This document shows positions 21,919 through 34,973 of a DNA stretch of 64,000 bases, one piece after another. Position 1 is the first letter of the stretch. Each line of letters starts with the position of its first letter. Made by a program: the position numbers and the translations under genes. The notes under the pieces were generated by a model that did no database searches, was not told the DNA's origin, and saw only the letters and a list, made by a program, of their open reading frames with translations. Source of the stretch: Adiantum capillus-veneris (lineage: Eukaryota; Streptophyta; Polypodiopsida; Polypodiales; Pteridaceae); NCBI GenBank assembly GCA_014529385.2, contig CM043971.1:60466709-60530708 (forward strand), read 5' to 3'.

Positions 21919-23240
21919 ATGCCACATAAACTCCTAAAAGATAGAGCTTCTCAGGACTCACCTGTAGCTAACACTTCATATTTGGTGCTTCCTGATACAC
22001 GATGCCACCAACACCTAAGTTGTCCCTGTACCAAATCAAATGCCGCTTACCACAACACTCATAGAGAATTTTGGATGTGGCAAGGATCTGAAGGCTCTAC
22101 TCAAATCTGTGCAACTACGTTCTTTTTTAGGCACATGTGATGATGTGCCTACTCATTTAGAAGAATGGATGACTACTTTTCTCTTGCCAGCTACAAGGCA
22201 TTTGCTAAGGGGATAATGGGGAGAGCTAAGCTAGAGGGACCATCAAAAACATGGTGGAAGCTCAAGTGCCAATCTCCTCAAGTAGCAGAGGTGACCCAAA
22301 GCTGGGATGAGTTAAAGCATGGTCTCAAGGAGAGATATCTTCCCCCAGACTACTCCACCACTAAGATGAATGAGTTTCTTTCTTGCAAGCTGGGGAACAT
22401 GTTTGTTGAAGCTTACTATGAAGAGCTTGTTCGACTTTCAAGGTATGCTCCTCTCATGACAAAGGAACAAAAGTTGAGCCGTTTCATCCTTGGGATTGGA
22501 GAAACTTTGGCTCTTAAAGTAGAGTCCCTTCGACCCGTCTCATTGGCGGACGTTCTAATCCGATCCAAGTCAAAGTATAAGAATATTTTTAAGGGAGGTA
22601 CTACAATAGATAGGAAACATGAACTCCCTTCTTAACCCAATCAGCCCTCTAGAGCAGCCAAAGTGCCATTTATGCCGAAGCCAACTGCCCAACCCCAACC
22701 ACCATCACATTTTGTTCATGTGAAGTCTCTTTCAGTCACTCAAAGTAGAAGGAAAATCCAGTGCTACAAGTGCCTATAATTTGGTCATAAAAAGACCGAA
22801 TGCCCTCAAGGAAATGACCCCAATAATTTGGCTCCCCATGTTAACTTTCAAAATCACCCCAATCAAGGGGAACAATTTAAAAACCATAGAGCCAGAGGAA
22901 GAAACCCAATCAAAGCAAGAACCCCCCCTACAACTCATTTTCATGGGCCAACCATCAACCCACCCAGGTCAGCAAGAGTAAAATTTGTTTCAATAAAGGA
23001 TGAGATAGATGAACAAGCCAATGTTGATGTTGCCTTGAATGCTAATGATTGAAATAAAAAATTTCCCATTCTCAAGACTAAGATAGAGTATGAGGATGGA
23101 GCTAGAGAAAATTTCAGACACGAAGGAACTGAAGCTTCTACTCAAAATGGTTTAGGAGGTTTGGTCTAATGGAAGGGCTATCCCACTCAAGATGCTTCCT
23201 AGGAGGACTAGAACCATCTTATTTCTCAATTTCCTCACCT
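21919..23240 (+). pseudogene. Chromovirus gag joined to a chromodomain, pol deleted
   Basis: The gag domain (best frame 22165-22635) has the helix-rich WWKLKCQ, WDELKHGLKERYLPPDYSTT, MNEFLSCKLGN and LSRYAPLMTKEQKLSRFILG blocks. A CCHC knuckle (CYKC, then FGHKKTEC, about 22762-22805) follows with one stop, and then VKFVSIKDEIDEQANV and NKKFPILKTKIEYEDG, the usual protease start. Within about 60 bases the sequence becomes GLV*WKGYPTQDAS*ED, a chromodomain end that normally sits at the integrase C-terminus. So all of protease, reverse transcriptase, RNase H and integrase are missing. Stops confirm decay. Chromodomain gypsy elements target chromatin; here nothing active remains. Confidence 0.8.
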
Positions 23241-23552
23241 TTTGTAATGTGATATCTCCTTTTGTGATCATATTAATCTTCCCTACCGATGTAATTGATG
23301 AATACAAGCTCCATCTTGTTACCATTTTGTGTCACTCAAGCAATGTAACCTAACTATTTTTGTTACATAATAACAAGATTAGTGTTATCCTTTAAAATTT
23401 TATAGCTTAGATCACTGTATTGAATTGCAAAATAAATATGTAAGTAAATTTTGTCACGTTTGTAAACATCTCAGAGATTTCTACAAAATACAAAATATAG
23501 GAAATTGAGAACAAATTTAATTGTATCTGTAAAGAGAAATCAAAGAAGGAAG
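23241..23552. other. 3' noncoding part of the chromovirus remnant
   Basis: No gene. This interval and 31359 onward were continuous before Copia-2 inserted. Confidence 0.4.
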
Positions 23553-23778
23553 TGTTGGAATTAGGGTTGCAAAAAAACACACAGCTTGGAGAAGACGAAG
23601 GAAGCTCAAGGCACATAACAGAGAGTGTATTACTTAGTGTGTAATGGAATGGTAGATAAGCCTAGAATGATGGGTGTATATACAATGCACCGGGAAAAAA
23701 ACCTCCTAGTGAGGGAAAAAAAGCCCCGGCGGTCCTAAGTGTGTTCACATACATCACTACCACATGTATATGGTAACA
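23553..23778 (-). repeat. 3' LTR of Copia-2
   Basis: It reads TGTTGGAATTAG to TATGGTAACA on the plus strand and is paired with 31134-31358. A related LTR occurs at 61689-61886. Confidence 0.9.
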
Positions 23779-23856
23779 AATCCCCCCTGGAAGTGATACA
23801 GTGAACGAGAGTTGCCACATAGAGTAAAGGGAAGTGCCATGTCCCTGAGGACATGA

Positions 23857-24231
23857 TCAGTCCATAAAGGGGAGTGAGTTAAAAGCTTTGCGGAAAGCTT
23901 CGAACTTCTCATGAGACAATGCCTTTGTGAAAAGGTCTACAAGGTTGTCTTGTGTTGGCACATAAGCCAAGCTGATCTCTCCTACGAAGAGCCTCTCCCT
24001 GACATAATGGTAATGCACCTCAATGTGCTTTGTGCGAACATAAAAAAATGGGTTTCTCACAACTGCCAATGCGCTCTGATTGTCAGTGTAGATAGTGTTG
24101 GCAATGTCTTGTCCAACACCAAAATCAGCCATAAGGCATCTAATCCATACACACTCAACCGTAGTTGTGAAGACTGCCCTATGCTCAACCTCACAACGAG
24201 AAGTGGCAACAGTAGGTTGCTTATTTCTCAA
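23857..24231 (-). pseudogene. Copia-2 RNase H C-terminal part
   Basis: Encodes KQPTVATSRCEVEHRAV, YTDNQSALAVVRNPFF, then RTKHIEVHYHYVRERL and DLFTKALS, the normal copia RNase H end. The SSTEAEY block is altered to RCEVEH, losing a catalytic acid position. The upstream part of RNase H (24240-24850) is only recognisable in scraps. Confidence 0.85.
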
Positions 24232-24851
24232 CCATGATATATGTGACTGTCAATCATGAAACAAAAACCACTTGTGGACACTCACGTGTCAAAACAACCT
24301 GCCCAATTGTGGACACTCACTTGTGGACACTCACGTGTCAAAACAACCAGCCCAATTGAAGTCCAAAAAAGCATGTATTTCTGGAGGAAATGATCTCCCC
24401 TTGGTTTAAAACAAGCCAAGATGTAAAGTGCCACTCAAGTAGCAAAAAATTCTCTTGACAGCCTGCCAATTCTTAGACCTTGGGCTATGTATAAGGGGCT
24501 ATGTATAAATCTGATGACCTGTGAGACTGCAAACTGAATATCTGGCCTCGTGTTGCATACATAAATGAGGCATCCAATAACAGTTTGCTAAAGAGTGACA
24601 TCTGCAGGATCACCAACATAATGAAGACTCAATTTCAAACATGTTTCCATGGGAGTGGAAATAGGTTTGCAATCCTCAATGTCTTTGTGTAACTTTTTTG
24701 ACACAAGGCAATACCATCATCACACTACTTAAATTGTGTAACCAAGTAATGATGCAACAATCCCAAATGTATCATCTTGAATGTAGCATTCAAATCAGCC
24801 TTAAATCAGTAGTATGTCTCTCATTTGGTCCAGTGATTAGCAAATCATCCA

Positions 24852-25667
24852 TTAAAGAACCATAATGAGAAGTACATCACCCTCACGCTTTACATACAAT
24901 GTGCTTTCTGTTGGACTATTACAAAAGCCTCGTTTGAACAAATGAGTGTCATCTTTCTCATACCAAGCACGAGAAGATTGCCTTAACCAATACAAAGATT
25001 TATTACATATAGACACTTTATTCTGTTGTCCTTTCTTGAAAAAATTGCGAGACTGCGTTACATAGACTTCCTCAAATATGTCACCATTCAAGAAAGTGGT
25101 AATAATGTTTGATTGATGTACATCCCAATCAAAATGAGGTGCCAATGCACATAGAGAATGCACATTAGTCAAACAACAAGTGGGAGCAAAAGTCTCTTCA
25201 TAATCTATGCCTTTTTGCTGTGCATAACCCTTTGCAACAAATCGAGCCTTATAGCGATCAATCTCACCATCCGGTTTGTGTTTCAACTTGTAAACCCACT
25301 TTGTACCAATGGCCTTTTTGCTAGGAGGAAATTCACATGTGTCATTTTCTAGAAGTGCATCATATTTTGATTGCATGGCAGCCATCCGATTTTTTGAATT
25401 TTGTGCTTCATCAAAAGACAGAGGTTCCTCAACATCATGTAAGCTAGACACAGCCAAAGCATAAAAATTTGATGCATAAGATGCATGGCAAGAACCTAAA
25501 TGAGTACAAATAGACAAAGATGCATCCAATTTACTGTCACACAAAGTATGCACTAGCCATTTAGGCATACCTCTAGCTTGCTCATTCTTAACCCTTTCCT
25601 CATCAAGTACATCATGTACATCTGCTTCAGTAATAGGCTGCTCTGTAATATTTTCAGAAACCCCCAT
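24852..25667 (-). pseudogene. Copia-2 reverse transcriptase, degenerate
   Basis: Keeps KKAIGTKWVYKLKHKPDGEI, RYKARFVAKGYAQQKGIDY and SRAWYEKDDTHLFKRGF. The region that should hold the YVDD motif ends in VLLIMVL. The block QMDVKNAFLNG is changed to HQSNIITTFLNGD. The enzyme would not work. It continues the minus-strand order integrase, reverse transcriptase, RNase H. Confidence 0.88.
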
Positions 25668-25752
25668 AGGCTGTACATTTACCTCATTGGAATTCCATTC
25701 AAACTTTCACCACTGAAAAGTGGCAACAAAGTATCATAAATGTCTTGTGAGC

Positions 25753-26900
25753 TTACATTACTATCTCTAGTACATGCCAGGAAGGATTGAACAGAATCTT
25801 CCACAAACACAACATCCCGTGAGACCAAGATATGCTTGTTTGCGTATGATTCAACCTATAACCTTTGATTTTAGCACTATAACCAATAAGAATACATTTG
25901 ACAACCTTATCATCCAATTTCCTACGCTGCGTTTGTGGAACCAAATCATATGCCAAACATCCAAAAACATGCATGTACTCAATAGAAGGCTTTCTATCAC
26001 GCCATGCTTCATATGGAGTCATAAACTGCAAAGTTTTTGTAGGAAACCTGTTTAGTACATAAGTGGCACACATGATGGCCTCAAGCCAAAACGAATGCGG
26101 TAAAGCTTGACTCTTGACCATACATCGTGCCATGATTTTAAGTGACCTATTTTTTATCTCTCAGCAACACCATTTTGCTGAGACGTATAAGGTAATGTAC
26201 ATAGGTGTTTTATCCCATGACTAGCCAGAAATGCATTAAACTCATAAGACATATACTCCCCCCTCAATCGGAACGGAGGGTGCCCATAACACATTTTGAG
26301 ACATTTTCAGCCATAGCTAGAAATTTTTTAAAGAACATAAATACTTTGGACTTTGCTTTAAGCAGATATACCTATGCTCACAAAGTAAAGGTAATTTCCC
26401 AAGGACGGAGTTTGCATGGGCCCACAAACATCACTATGCACAAGCTGCAACCTGCATGTTGCCCTAATTGAACCATCATTTGGAAACTTTAAATGCTGCA
26501 TCTTACCCAAAATAAATCCTTCACAAACATGTTTCACAGGTGCTTCAAGAGGTGGTAAAGAAGCAACCATATCAGATTTATGCAAACACTGCAAACTGGC
26601 AAAATTTAGATGTCCAAAACGTGCATGCCAAAGTTTTGCATTTGAAAAAGCCTTAGAATCCACAACTGCAAAATTTTGCCCACACTTGTCATACAAAGTG
26701 AGCTTATACAATCCACGGTATAAAATGCTAAATGCAACAATTTCATCACCAAAACTAAGATCATGTACTATACATCTATCCTCCACAAACTTGACTACAA
26801 TTCCAAGTCTAGCAAGTGTAGATACAAACAAAAGGTTCTTCTTGATCTCATGTACATAAAGTGCATCAACAAGTGTGAAAGAACTGTCATTTGCAGCAGT
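25753..26900 (-). pseudogene. Copia-2 integrase, degenerate
   Basis: Finger part WHARFGHLNFASLQ with a later C-EGFILGKM, where the second C-x-x-C cysteine is phenylalanine, then LVHSDVCGPM. After a gap full of stops comes the C-terminal stretch SFWLEAIMCATYVLNRFPTK and GCLAYDLVPQTQRRKLDDK. The catalytic middle around 26150-26400 is scrambled by frameshifts. Confidence 0.85.
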
Positions 26901-27182
26901 AAGCACAATCTTTCCAACTCCCTAAACCCAATAAGAGGCATTGTTGGCACAAGTAACTGAATCCCCACGAGGGATATACTCAAGAGAGGTGAACAAATCA
27001 CGATGTGAGGTAATGTGCTTTGTAGCACCACTATCAAAATACCACACATGTGAATCTACAACAACAACTGACATGCATGCATCATGGACACCAGGATTAT
27101 AGGTACACTTTGCACTAAAAGCCCATTCTACATCAATATCAACATCACATTTTTCTTTCACAGAAGAGTCAACAATAGCTGC
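26901..27182 (-). pseudogene. Copia-2 protease and end of Gag
   Basis: HVWYFDSGATKHIT holds the aspartic protease active site (DSGA). Upstream the frame runs to the solo LTR edge and, if the LTR and its CTGC duplication are taken out, continues in frame into the gag fragment at 29835. Confidence 0.85.
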
Positions 27183-29834
27183 TGATAGCCGTTTTTCGGC
27201 TTTCCATAATTGGCATAGTAAGCTACCTCACCCTATCAAATCACTCAAACATTTTGGTTATCCCTACCATTTCACTGTACATAGGCGTGTGTGAGTTAGG
27301 GGACTTTTCCCATATCTTCTTAAAAACCCTCAATTAGCTAGTCACTGGGTTAGTTGAGAAAAAAAATAAAAATAAAATAAAATTATAAGTATATTATGGC
27401 CTATTTGTGTGTAAATATTTCATTGTATATAGGGTCTAAATAAAAGGATTTTTCATAATTGTTTTGGTATTTATCTAAATATTTCTACCTATGGTGTGTT
27501 ATTTATGCTATGTACATTGACTCACCATTACCATATTTTTTCTTATTATTTTGCATACTCTTTATTCCATATAAAAATAATTTCATGCAAGCTTCTCTTA
27601 TTTTTTGTGTAACTCCATTCCAACAAAAATCCAAAAAAACTAGTTCTATTTATGTGTATATTTTTTCACTATTGTGATTTTTTCCTTCCTACATCTATTC
27701 TCTATTTCTCTCATAAATTAGACCACCAAAAATATTCATCTTTTTATGGTAGACTTATAATGAGAGAGATTTATTTTGACCCCTTTATATTTTTTCTACC
27801 TATATTATTTATATTTGACATGTACATATTTTTTTAGACCCCTCAATATTTGATTTTCTTAGTTGTACTATTCACTTATATCATGATCTCAATAATATCT
27901 TCAATTATAGACCTACCAAATAAGGTCAAGGGTATGTGGCATGCATGCATGCACCATGGGGAGCTCACTCTTGGAGGTATTCAAAAGAATCATCCAAAGA
28001 AGGACCTCACAAGAACTTTGTGCCGTGAAAAAAACAGTCGGTTTTGCTGAATTTTTGAAGATCACATGCTCCTTGAATTTGAAAAGGTGATACAAACAAA
28101 AGTTGTAGCTCGTGAGCTGAACTTGCACCTCAAATGTTTTCATATTTTTTTGAGCTACGAGCTGTGAGCTACGATTTTATTGGTGGATCCTAGTTTGCCC
28201 ATGCTATGCAGCCACACTCCCTCTTCCACTTTATCATTTTCCTTTTTCACACACATTCCTCCCTCTCCTTCCCACTCCCAAACCTGCAACTCCCATGTCT
28301 TAATTCACCCTTTTCACCATTGCCACATCTCTCACACCTCCATAGCCTTCATCCTCCATTTCTACAGCCTATGTGTCCCCCTTTCTCTCTACATATATGT
28401 CCATATTACCATACTCTCTTCAGCTTTGTAAAGAACTTCAAAAAATTAGCAAAAATCCAAGGATAACCTCTGCAAATGAAGGCTTTTATCATGAATTTTC
28501 CAAGGTTTTAAATAACATAGCTTCATCGACACGCGCTGCTTCGCCATGCTGACTGCTTCTTCTTCCGGTGCTGTAAAGAGGTGAATGTCAACTTCTCCAA
28601 AGCTTCAACCTCTCTTTACAAGCTCATCCCTTCTCTAAAGCTTCAACTTCTCCAAAGCTTCAACCTCTCTTTACAAGCTCATCCCTTCTCTAACTTTTCT
28701 CATCATATATCTCACCATTTGGTGAATGCTTTTGTAAATATTTTTTAGTGATAATTACTAACTACTAACCACTAACCTTATTGTAAAATGCACTCTCTAC
28801 TAGAGTGGGCACTCCCCAATTATTCACTCAATTCTCTGTCTTTTCATCCTCAATAATTCTCTTCCCTTGAGCCCACATCCATGTGACTCAAAGGACAAGA
28901 GAGACCCACCCTCATAAAAAAATAAAAAAATGCATAATCTTTTATTCCTTCAAATAAACTTGATTAGGTCTAATCCTAATCGGGGCTTCTAAAACCTATA
29001 AATAGAGCCCTTCTCTCCCTTGTAAAAGATCACGTGATCACACTACACCACACCATTCTCAACACATAACACACCACTCTTCAAGCCTAGTTATGTAGAG
29101 TGTGTGCATCGCGAGTGCTCTATTCCATCATTACACATAGGTGCATGGAGAAGCTTGAAGTTATTTATGCCATCTAGAGGAATGGAGTGTATGCCATACT
29201 CTTCACCACACTTGTAGCCTACTCTTATGCATAAATAAGATTTATAGTTTTGGGTGCAATTGTATGCTGCAACTACGACTCTTCTCTCCAAATTGACTTG
29301 ATAATTTGGCTAATCAGGTGGTTGAAGGTATATTGTCCTTGAAGTTTGTTGTGCCATTTCATCCTTGGTGGTTTGAGGGCTTGTTGAATTGTTTGCCTAA
29401 AAGGTCAATTGTAAGAGGGTGCTCGGTGAGAGGGCTCCCGTGACCCTAAGAGAATTTGTGTATTGGCAACAAGGTCAAGTTTTGTGTTGTCTCTCTATTT
29501 CTCATTGAGCTTTGTGTGCATCTAGTCTTTAAGGCTAAGACTGAGTTGCTCAAGTTGATTTGTGCTCTTTACCTCTCTCTGGCGTGGTGAATGTTTGTGT
29601 TTGGTGTGTGTGGCTATCTTGCATTCCCCTCTCTTTGTGCGTTTGAGTACAAGGAAATATCACGTGCGTCCTAGTTCGCATCTACAACTAGGTGGTGCCC
29701 TTTTCTTGTTTGGTTTCTAGCTATGGGTTGTTGTTGTCTCTGATTGTGCTTGCCCCAGCCCCAATTGAGCAGCATGGGAGCCTCGAAGGGTGTTTAGAGG
29801 CCGCTCTTCTTGTTGCCCGCCCTGGACTGCCTCA
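27183..29834 (+). mobile_element. Solo LTR of the Tat-type gypsy family
   Basis: Starts TGATAGCC and ends GCCTCA like the LTRs at 10 and 13854, and aligns well over its first kilobase and last few hundred bases. The middle differs and lacks the CT run, so it is another subfamily. CTGC on both sides (27179-27182 and 29835-29838) is a 4-bp target duplication. With no internal region, it is the product of LTR-LTR recombination. TATA box at 28997-29005. Confidence 0.93.
28997..29005 (+). promoter_or_regulatory. TATA box in the solo LTR
   Basis: TATAAATAG in the same relative region as the TATA boxes of the other two Tat LTRs. Confidence 0.5.
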
Positions 29835-30849
29835 CTGCAGTTTTAGTGGAACCAACATTAGTAGTGGAACCAACCTCTTTCTTCTTTGCCTCTTTGGCCT
29901 TCAACTTAGGACACTGCTTGATCAAGTGATCATTAGCTCTATAGTAATGGAAACACATCTTCTTTTTGCCCTTATCACTAGAATTCTCAAACAAAATGAT
30001 GTCAGCAAAAGAATTAGAAACATGTGATTTTCCACTCGTAGAAGAACCATGAGAAGTGGCTGCATTTTTGTTACCACCTTTTATTTGAACATCAATAAAA
30101 GCTTGTTCAACTGCACACTGTCTAGTTTTGTTTTTTTAGAAAGTGACTCTTACAACAACAATGTGCACAATGCATCAAACTTGACAACTTTAGAATTTCC
30201 TTGGGTCATAAGTCTCCAAGTATTAGCAAAAATCTGGTAAGAATCTGGCAAGGCATAGAGAACACTCTGCACAAGGGAACTATCTAAAATGACTTCAACT
30301 ACAGAGATAAGTTTCTCATTGGTATCCTTGACACTAGCAAGGAAAGTGTCCATTTCATCTTCCTCATGCATAATCTTCGACTCCAGCTCTTTACTAGCAA
30401 TGCAATTTTTGTCTCATTGCAGCTTGCATAAAACCCAACCAAAATATCCCAAGCCTATTTTGCAAATTTTGCTGAACAAATTGGGGGAGTAATAGTGCAC
30501 TTCACAGACAATACATCAATGCATGAGCCTGTGCATCTTTTGCATCCCAACGAGTTTGCTCAGTTGTAGAAAAAACATCTCTAACAATAACAACCTTTGG
30601 AGCAAGACCTAAAACATCCTCAACATTGCCTGTATCCTCAGAACCAGGACGTACATCAATGCCCTGCACAATGATCCAAACTCCCTTCAACACAAGAACA
30701 TGTTGCATCATATAAGAATAATTTTCCCCATCCAATCTGTCCTCAACAACAAACATCTTGAACACATCTGTGTTGTTGTCAACCATGGTAAATGCTGCAC
30801 TCGATGTGAACACTTCCCAAAAAGAGGAGAAAGAAAGTGGAAACAACAC
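29835..30849 (-). pseudogene. Copia-2 gag, degenerate
   Basis: Start region VVEDRLDGENYSYMMQHVL and LKGVWIIVQGID (30560-30780) is the usual N-terminus of copia gag. ANTWRLMTQGNSKVVKFDAL follows at about 30150-30371. The nucleic-acid-binding knuckle CFHYYRANDHLIKQC (about 29900-29960) has its second cysteine changed to tyrosine. Several frameshifts separate the pieces. Confidence 0.82.
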
Positions 30850-31133
30850 ATGCTATGTAGCACACACTATAGAAGACTGTAATGGACCCAAAAAATGGCA
30901 CATAGAACAAAAGAGCCTACATAGTACTACGCCTATAGTGGAAACGGAGGCCAAAATGAGCCCGAATCAAAAATCTGAGAAGAATATGCTCTTTGCACTC
31001 ACCCAAAATATTAATTTGTTGACCTGCAAACACTCACCAAAGCTTAACAAAATTGAATAAAGTGAGCAGGCGTGTGTGTGCTGGAGCTTTTGGCGACTAA
31101 ACTCAGGGGGATGCAACCTGCTCTGATACCAAT

Positions 31134-31358
31134 TATTGGAATTAGGATTGCAGGAAAACACACAACTTGGAGAAGACGAAGGAAGCTCAAGGTATACAAC
31201 ATAGAGTGTATTACTTAGTGTGCAATGGAATGAAAGATAGCCCTAGAATGGTGGGCGTATATACAATGCATGGGGGAAAAAACCTCCTAGTGAGGGAAAA
31301 AATGCCCTAGGATCCTAAGTGTGTTCACACACATCAGTACCACATGTATATGGTAATA
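31134..31358 (-). repeat. 5' LTR of Copia-2
   Basis: Pairs with 23553-23778. The terminal TG has become TA on the plus strand. Primer site directly beside it at 31120-31131. Confidence 0.9.
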
Positions 31359-32773
31359 GAAAGGACTCAAGACAAGAACCAAGATCTTAATATACGATGA
31401 ACTTGTTGTTAAAAGATACAATAAAGATAGATTTTTTAACAAATCAATAAACCCATCTATCACATGATCACACATGCAACTAACGCAAGCATGGCACATA
31501 TTAAGCCTTTCATCCATAGGAAGAATTTGCTGATCTCTCTAGTATGAGGCGAGAAGTTCAAGGTCCCTCTAAGAGGTAAACCAAAGTGAGGGTAAAGATA
31601 TAACCTTTTATGAGAAAGGAATTGTTTAAGCAAAAAGACTCATTCAAAAAACCCCTGATGCATTGATCTCATCACCCAGTACTACTGAGGACCCAAACCC
31701 ATAGCTTCAATTACCATAGCCAAGCCGACATTGTTGCGAAAGTGATCCTACCCCCAAAGTGCTACCCTTGTTATGCCACAAAACGTCCACCATTTGGTTT
31801 GTGCTGCTAAAGTCCCAAGTGAGGGAAGAGCACGTGCTCAAAGATCTCTATAAAATCTCTCCTTACAAATTCACTTACTTGTTGAAGATGAGGAATGTTT
31901 ACAAATAAAACTAGCTCTTTCCACCGATGCATAAAGTAAGATAATGAGCAATGAGCCACCCTAAAGGACCAAAAGAGACAATTTAATGGGAAGAAAAGAT
32001 AAAGATGAAGGTAAGCATATTGTGAGAGTTGGGGATAGTTTGTGCCTTATATAGATGAGCCAGCTAGCAAAAATTGAATTAGTGTTACTTAGTAGTTAAA
32101 GATGTAACTTTGCAATTGAGGATTTACAACCTTCCTTTATTGTTCCGAGATGAGGACAACTCTTTCTTTTTGTTGGGGAGTTTGTAATGGCCTCCTCCTA
32201 GCCCTTATGCATGGCAAACACATCTAAGCCATGACTCAAAGGAAGAAAATTAAAAAGATAATGATAATAATAATAAAAATATTCATATACAATCATGCTA
32301 AATACAAGCTCCAAAGTTTACCCATGAGTCATCTCCAACCTACACCATGGGGATAGGGACATAACCAATACATGAGAAATTACCTTTTCCTCTCAAGGAA
32401 GTTATCAAAGGAAAAAGAAAGACAAGATAAGGATAAGGATGAGGTGAGTACGTAGCTTGTTGAAGAAGTTTTGAAAAGTAAGAAAATCTATCAAGATATG
32501 TAAAAATAACTTATCAAGATAAGTTAAGGACTTAGCAAATTAAGCATAAAAGTAGGCCTTCTCTACTCGTTCAACACTTTTGTTCTCATTTTTGAAAGTG
32601 CAAGCTTAAGAGTAAGATTGGGAAAGCCATAACTAGAGCTCTTTCACACATACCTCCGACACACACACCTCTCTCCAAGAGAATCCATGGCCAAAACCGT
32701 AATCAAGCTTGCCATTACACTCTCCCTCTCCTTTCTCCTAACCCTTAAGTTTTCCATAGCTTGAATCTCCCTT
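31359..32773. other. Noncoding interval before repeat B
   Basis: Continues the sequence that ends at 23552 before Copia-2 came in. AT-rich, no gene recognised. Confidence 0.4.
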
Positions 32774-34973
32774 ATTTACCTTTCATGCTTACTTAAATTC
32801 ATGCTTAAGCTCTTACAAGCAAGCCTTTTCCTTGCTTGCTTGGGAAGAGGAACAACTTCTTAATGTTTTTTTCATATTCTAATTATGTTTACTAATCATA
32901 AATAACCACATTGTTAACAACTAGCCACGATATTATTCAAGTTTTGTAATTTCAAGTTCTTTAGATTACCGGACTAATATGCCATAGAGAGAGTAGAAAA
33001 CACTCTCTTTAACCATAGGTGATTGGAGATCATATTTACCTAAATAGTATCCATGATGAATGGTGAATAATATCTTTAATTATTACTTAATCTTCCACAA
33101 AAAACCCTTTTTATTGATTTTTAACTTACTTTTATTCTCTTACTTAAGTTACTCTTATAAAGATAAATGCCATAAATCAAAGCCAACTAAATAATGGAAC
33201 TGTCGTTCAAACTAAACTTATTTTCCAAAAGAGGAATCATAATGCTCTCATGAAAGGCCCATAAATTTTTCTTGATTTGCATGAATTATGTGTGTGAAAG
33301 TTTTAGTGACATACTTAAGTTAATATCTATTTCTTTCAAGAAGGAGTTGAGTTTTGAAGGGTAAGTTTATCATAACCAAAGGAGTTCTCTTTGAAAGAGG
33401 ATTTCCCTTCCAAGTAGGTTATCCTCCCTCCCCTTTGTCAATTGGAAAATCCCAAATCCTTAAACCACTCCTAGCTACGTAAATACCTCTCTCCAAGGTA
33501 GCGAGGTATGCCTAAATCCCATATGAAAGAAGAACTTTTTAATCATTCATACTTCATTGCATGCATATTTCTCACCACACTAACATGTCCAATCTTAGGA
33601 ATTTTGCATTTTGACTATTGCACTACCATTCATTGAAGGGTTCTATTCTTGCATAATCAATCACTCAACTCTTGCACAATCAATTGAAGATGAGGAAGTT
33701 TTGAGAATATTTACCTTAACATTACAAGTTGGTGCATTCTAAAGTTTTGTGTTTACAACTTATGGTTCATACTAAAGAAAGGATCATTGTAGAGAGTATA
33801 TACATTGTTCATTTCAAGTTTTTCTACTTTAAAATTTGTTTTGCAATGATGAAGAAAGGGGGGAGTAGGGGGATAGATTCACGGAAGTGACAACCGTGTT
33901 TCTTGAACATAAAACTCCCATCACTTCTATGGAGATGCCCCATGGATGGTAAATGATGCAAGAAAAACAAATGGGATTCGCCCAAGACGTGGTTAAATTG
34001 AAACTTACTTCGAGACAAAACCTTAAACTTGCAAGAGACTCGTTGTATTTCTTAAGGTCTTGTTTGAGTAGACATTAAAAGGAAATAGGAACTAGCGGAT
34101 TATAACTCAAGAAACTCACCCTAAATTTCAACTAGGATTAAAAACTTTATTGAGAAGATTTGACATGGATAGCCCTAGCATAACATAGAAGTTTGAAGTG
34201 TGAAACTTGTCTTACATGATGGGAAAAAGGCCAACATGGGTGTTTACCTGTGGGATGCAACGGGGGATGGTCCTTTATATCTAGGACTAATAACATTTAG
34301 TCTATATTTTGAGCTCGAGTTCATTCAAGGAAATAGTATTGGGATTGGATGGGAGTGTGTTCTGGCCGGGTGGTGAGACCCGCGGAAGAGTATGCAAATC
34401 GACCTAGTCCAGGTAGGATTGATGCTGATGAAAAAAGGAGAAGGGAAAAGGGGATTCCAAGAAGGGATTAGATAAGGGAGGAGGATGTGATTTAATTAAG
34501 GAACTCTTCTAATTGTTTGCTAAAACTAAACCTTGGAAATGTTAGGAGCTTAAATGGGCTATTCCGCAATTATCCTCAACAGCCGGATCTTTGCTTTTCT
34601 TGTTGAAATATTTATTTAAAAGAAACTTAGACTATATCAATTTTGTAAGCCTTTCCCAAACAAGAAAAATAAGAATTGAAAATTGTATAAAGGTGCCGCC
34701 TCCACACATGGTAGAGGAGACATGATACCCAGAGTCTTGGAACAAGAATAGGGACATGCTTGAAGAATCATATGTGATTGCTTGAAAGATAGCTAGATAC
34801 ATTTACATAATAAAATAAAAATTTATTAAAATATTCTAAAAAGAAAAAAAAGTGGGAACGACTTGATAAATGCACACTTGCAAGGGTATGCAATAGTTTT
34901 CATGCTGTTTTCAAATGTTTGAAATGTATTCTTGGTTGAACTTGTTTGGAATACTATTTTTCTAGTATGATAG
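32774..34973 (+). repeat. Unclassified 2.2-kb repeat, copy B
   Basis: Second copy of 19279-21349, same orientation, noncoding. The central purine tract is at 33851-33873. Its flanks do not match those of copy A, so these ends are the ends of the shared unit. With copy A it brackets the chromovirus remnant and Copia-2. Confidence 0.75.

Larger units (their letters stand above)
23553..31358 (-). mobile_element. Copia-2, old Ty1/copia element with a solo LTR inside
   Basis: LTRs of about 226 bp at 23553-23778 and 31134-31358 differ at roughly 11-13 per cent of sites, so the element is old. The primer site (31120-31131, TGGTATCAGAGC on the minus strand) and a polypurine stretch beside the 3' LTR (about 23781-23790) are still visible. 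Flanks GGAAG and GAAAG may be a decayed 5-bp duplication. All domains are present in order but broken. The Tat-family solo LTR at 27183-29834 splits it between gag and protease. Confidence 0.9.
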
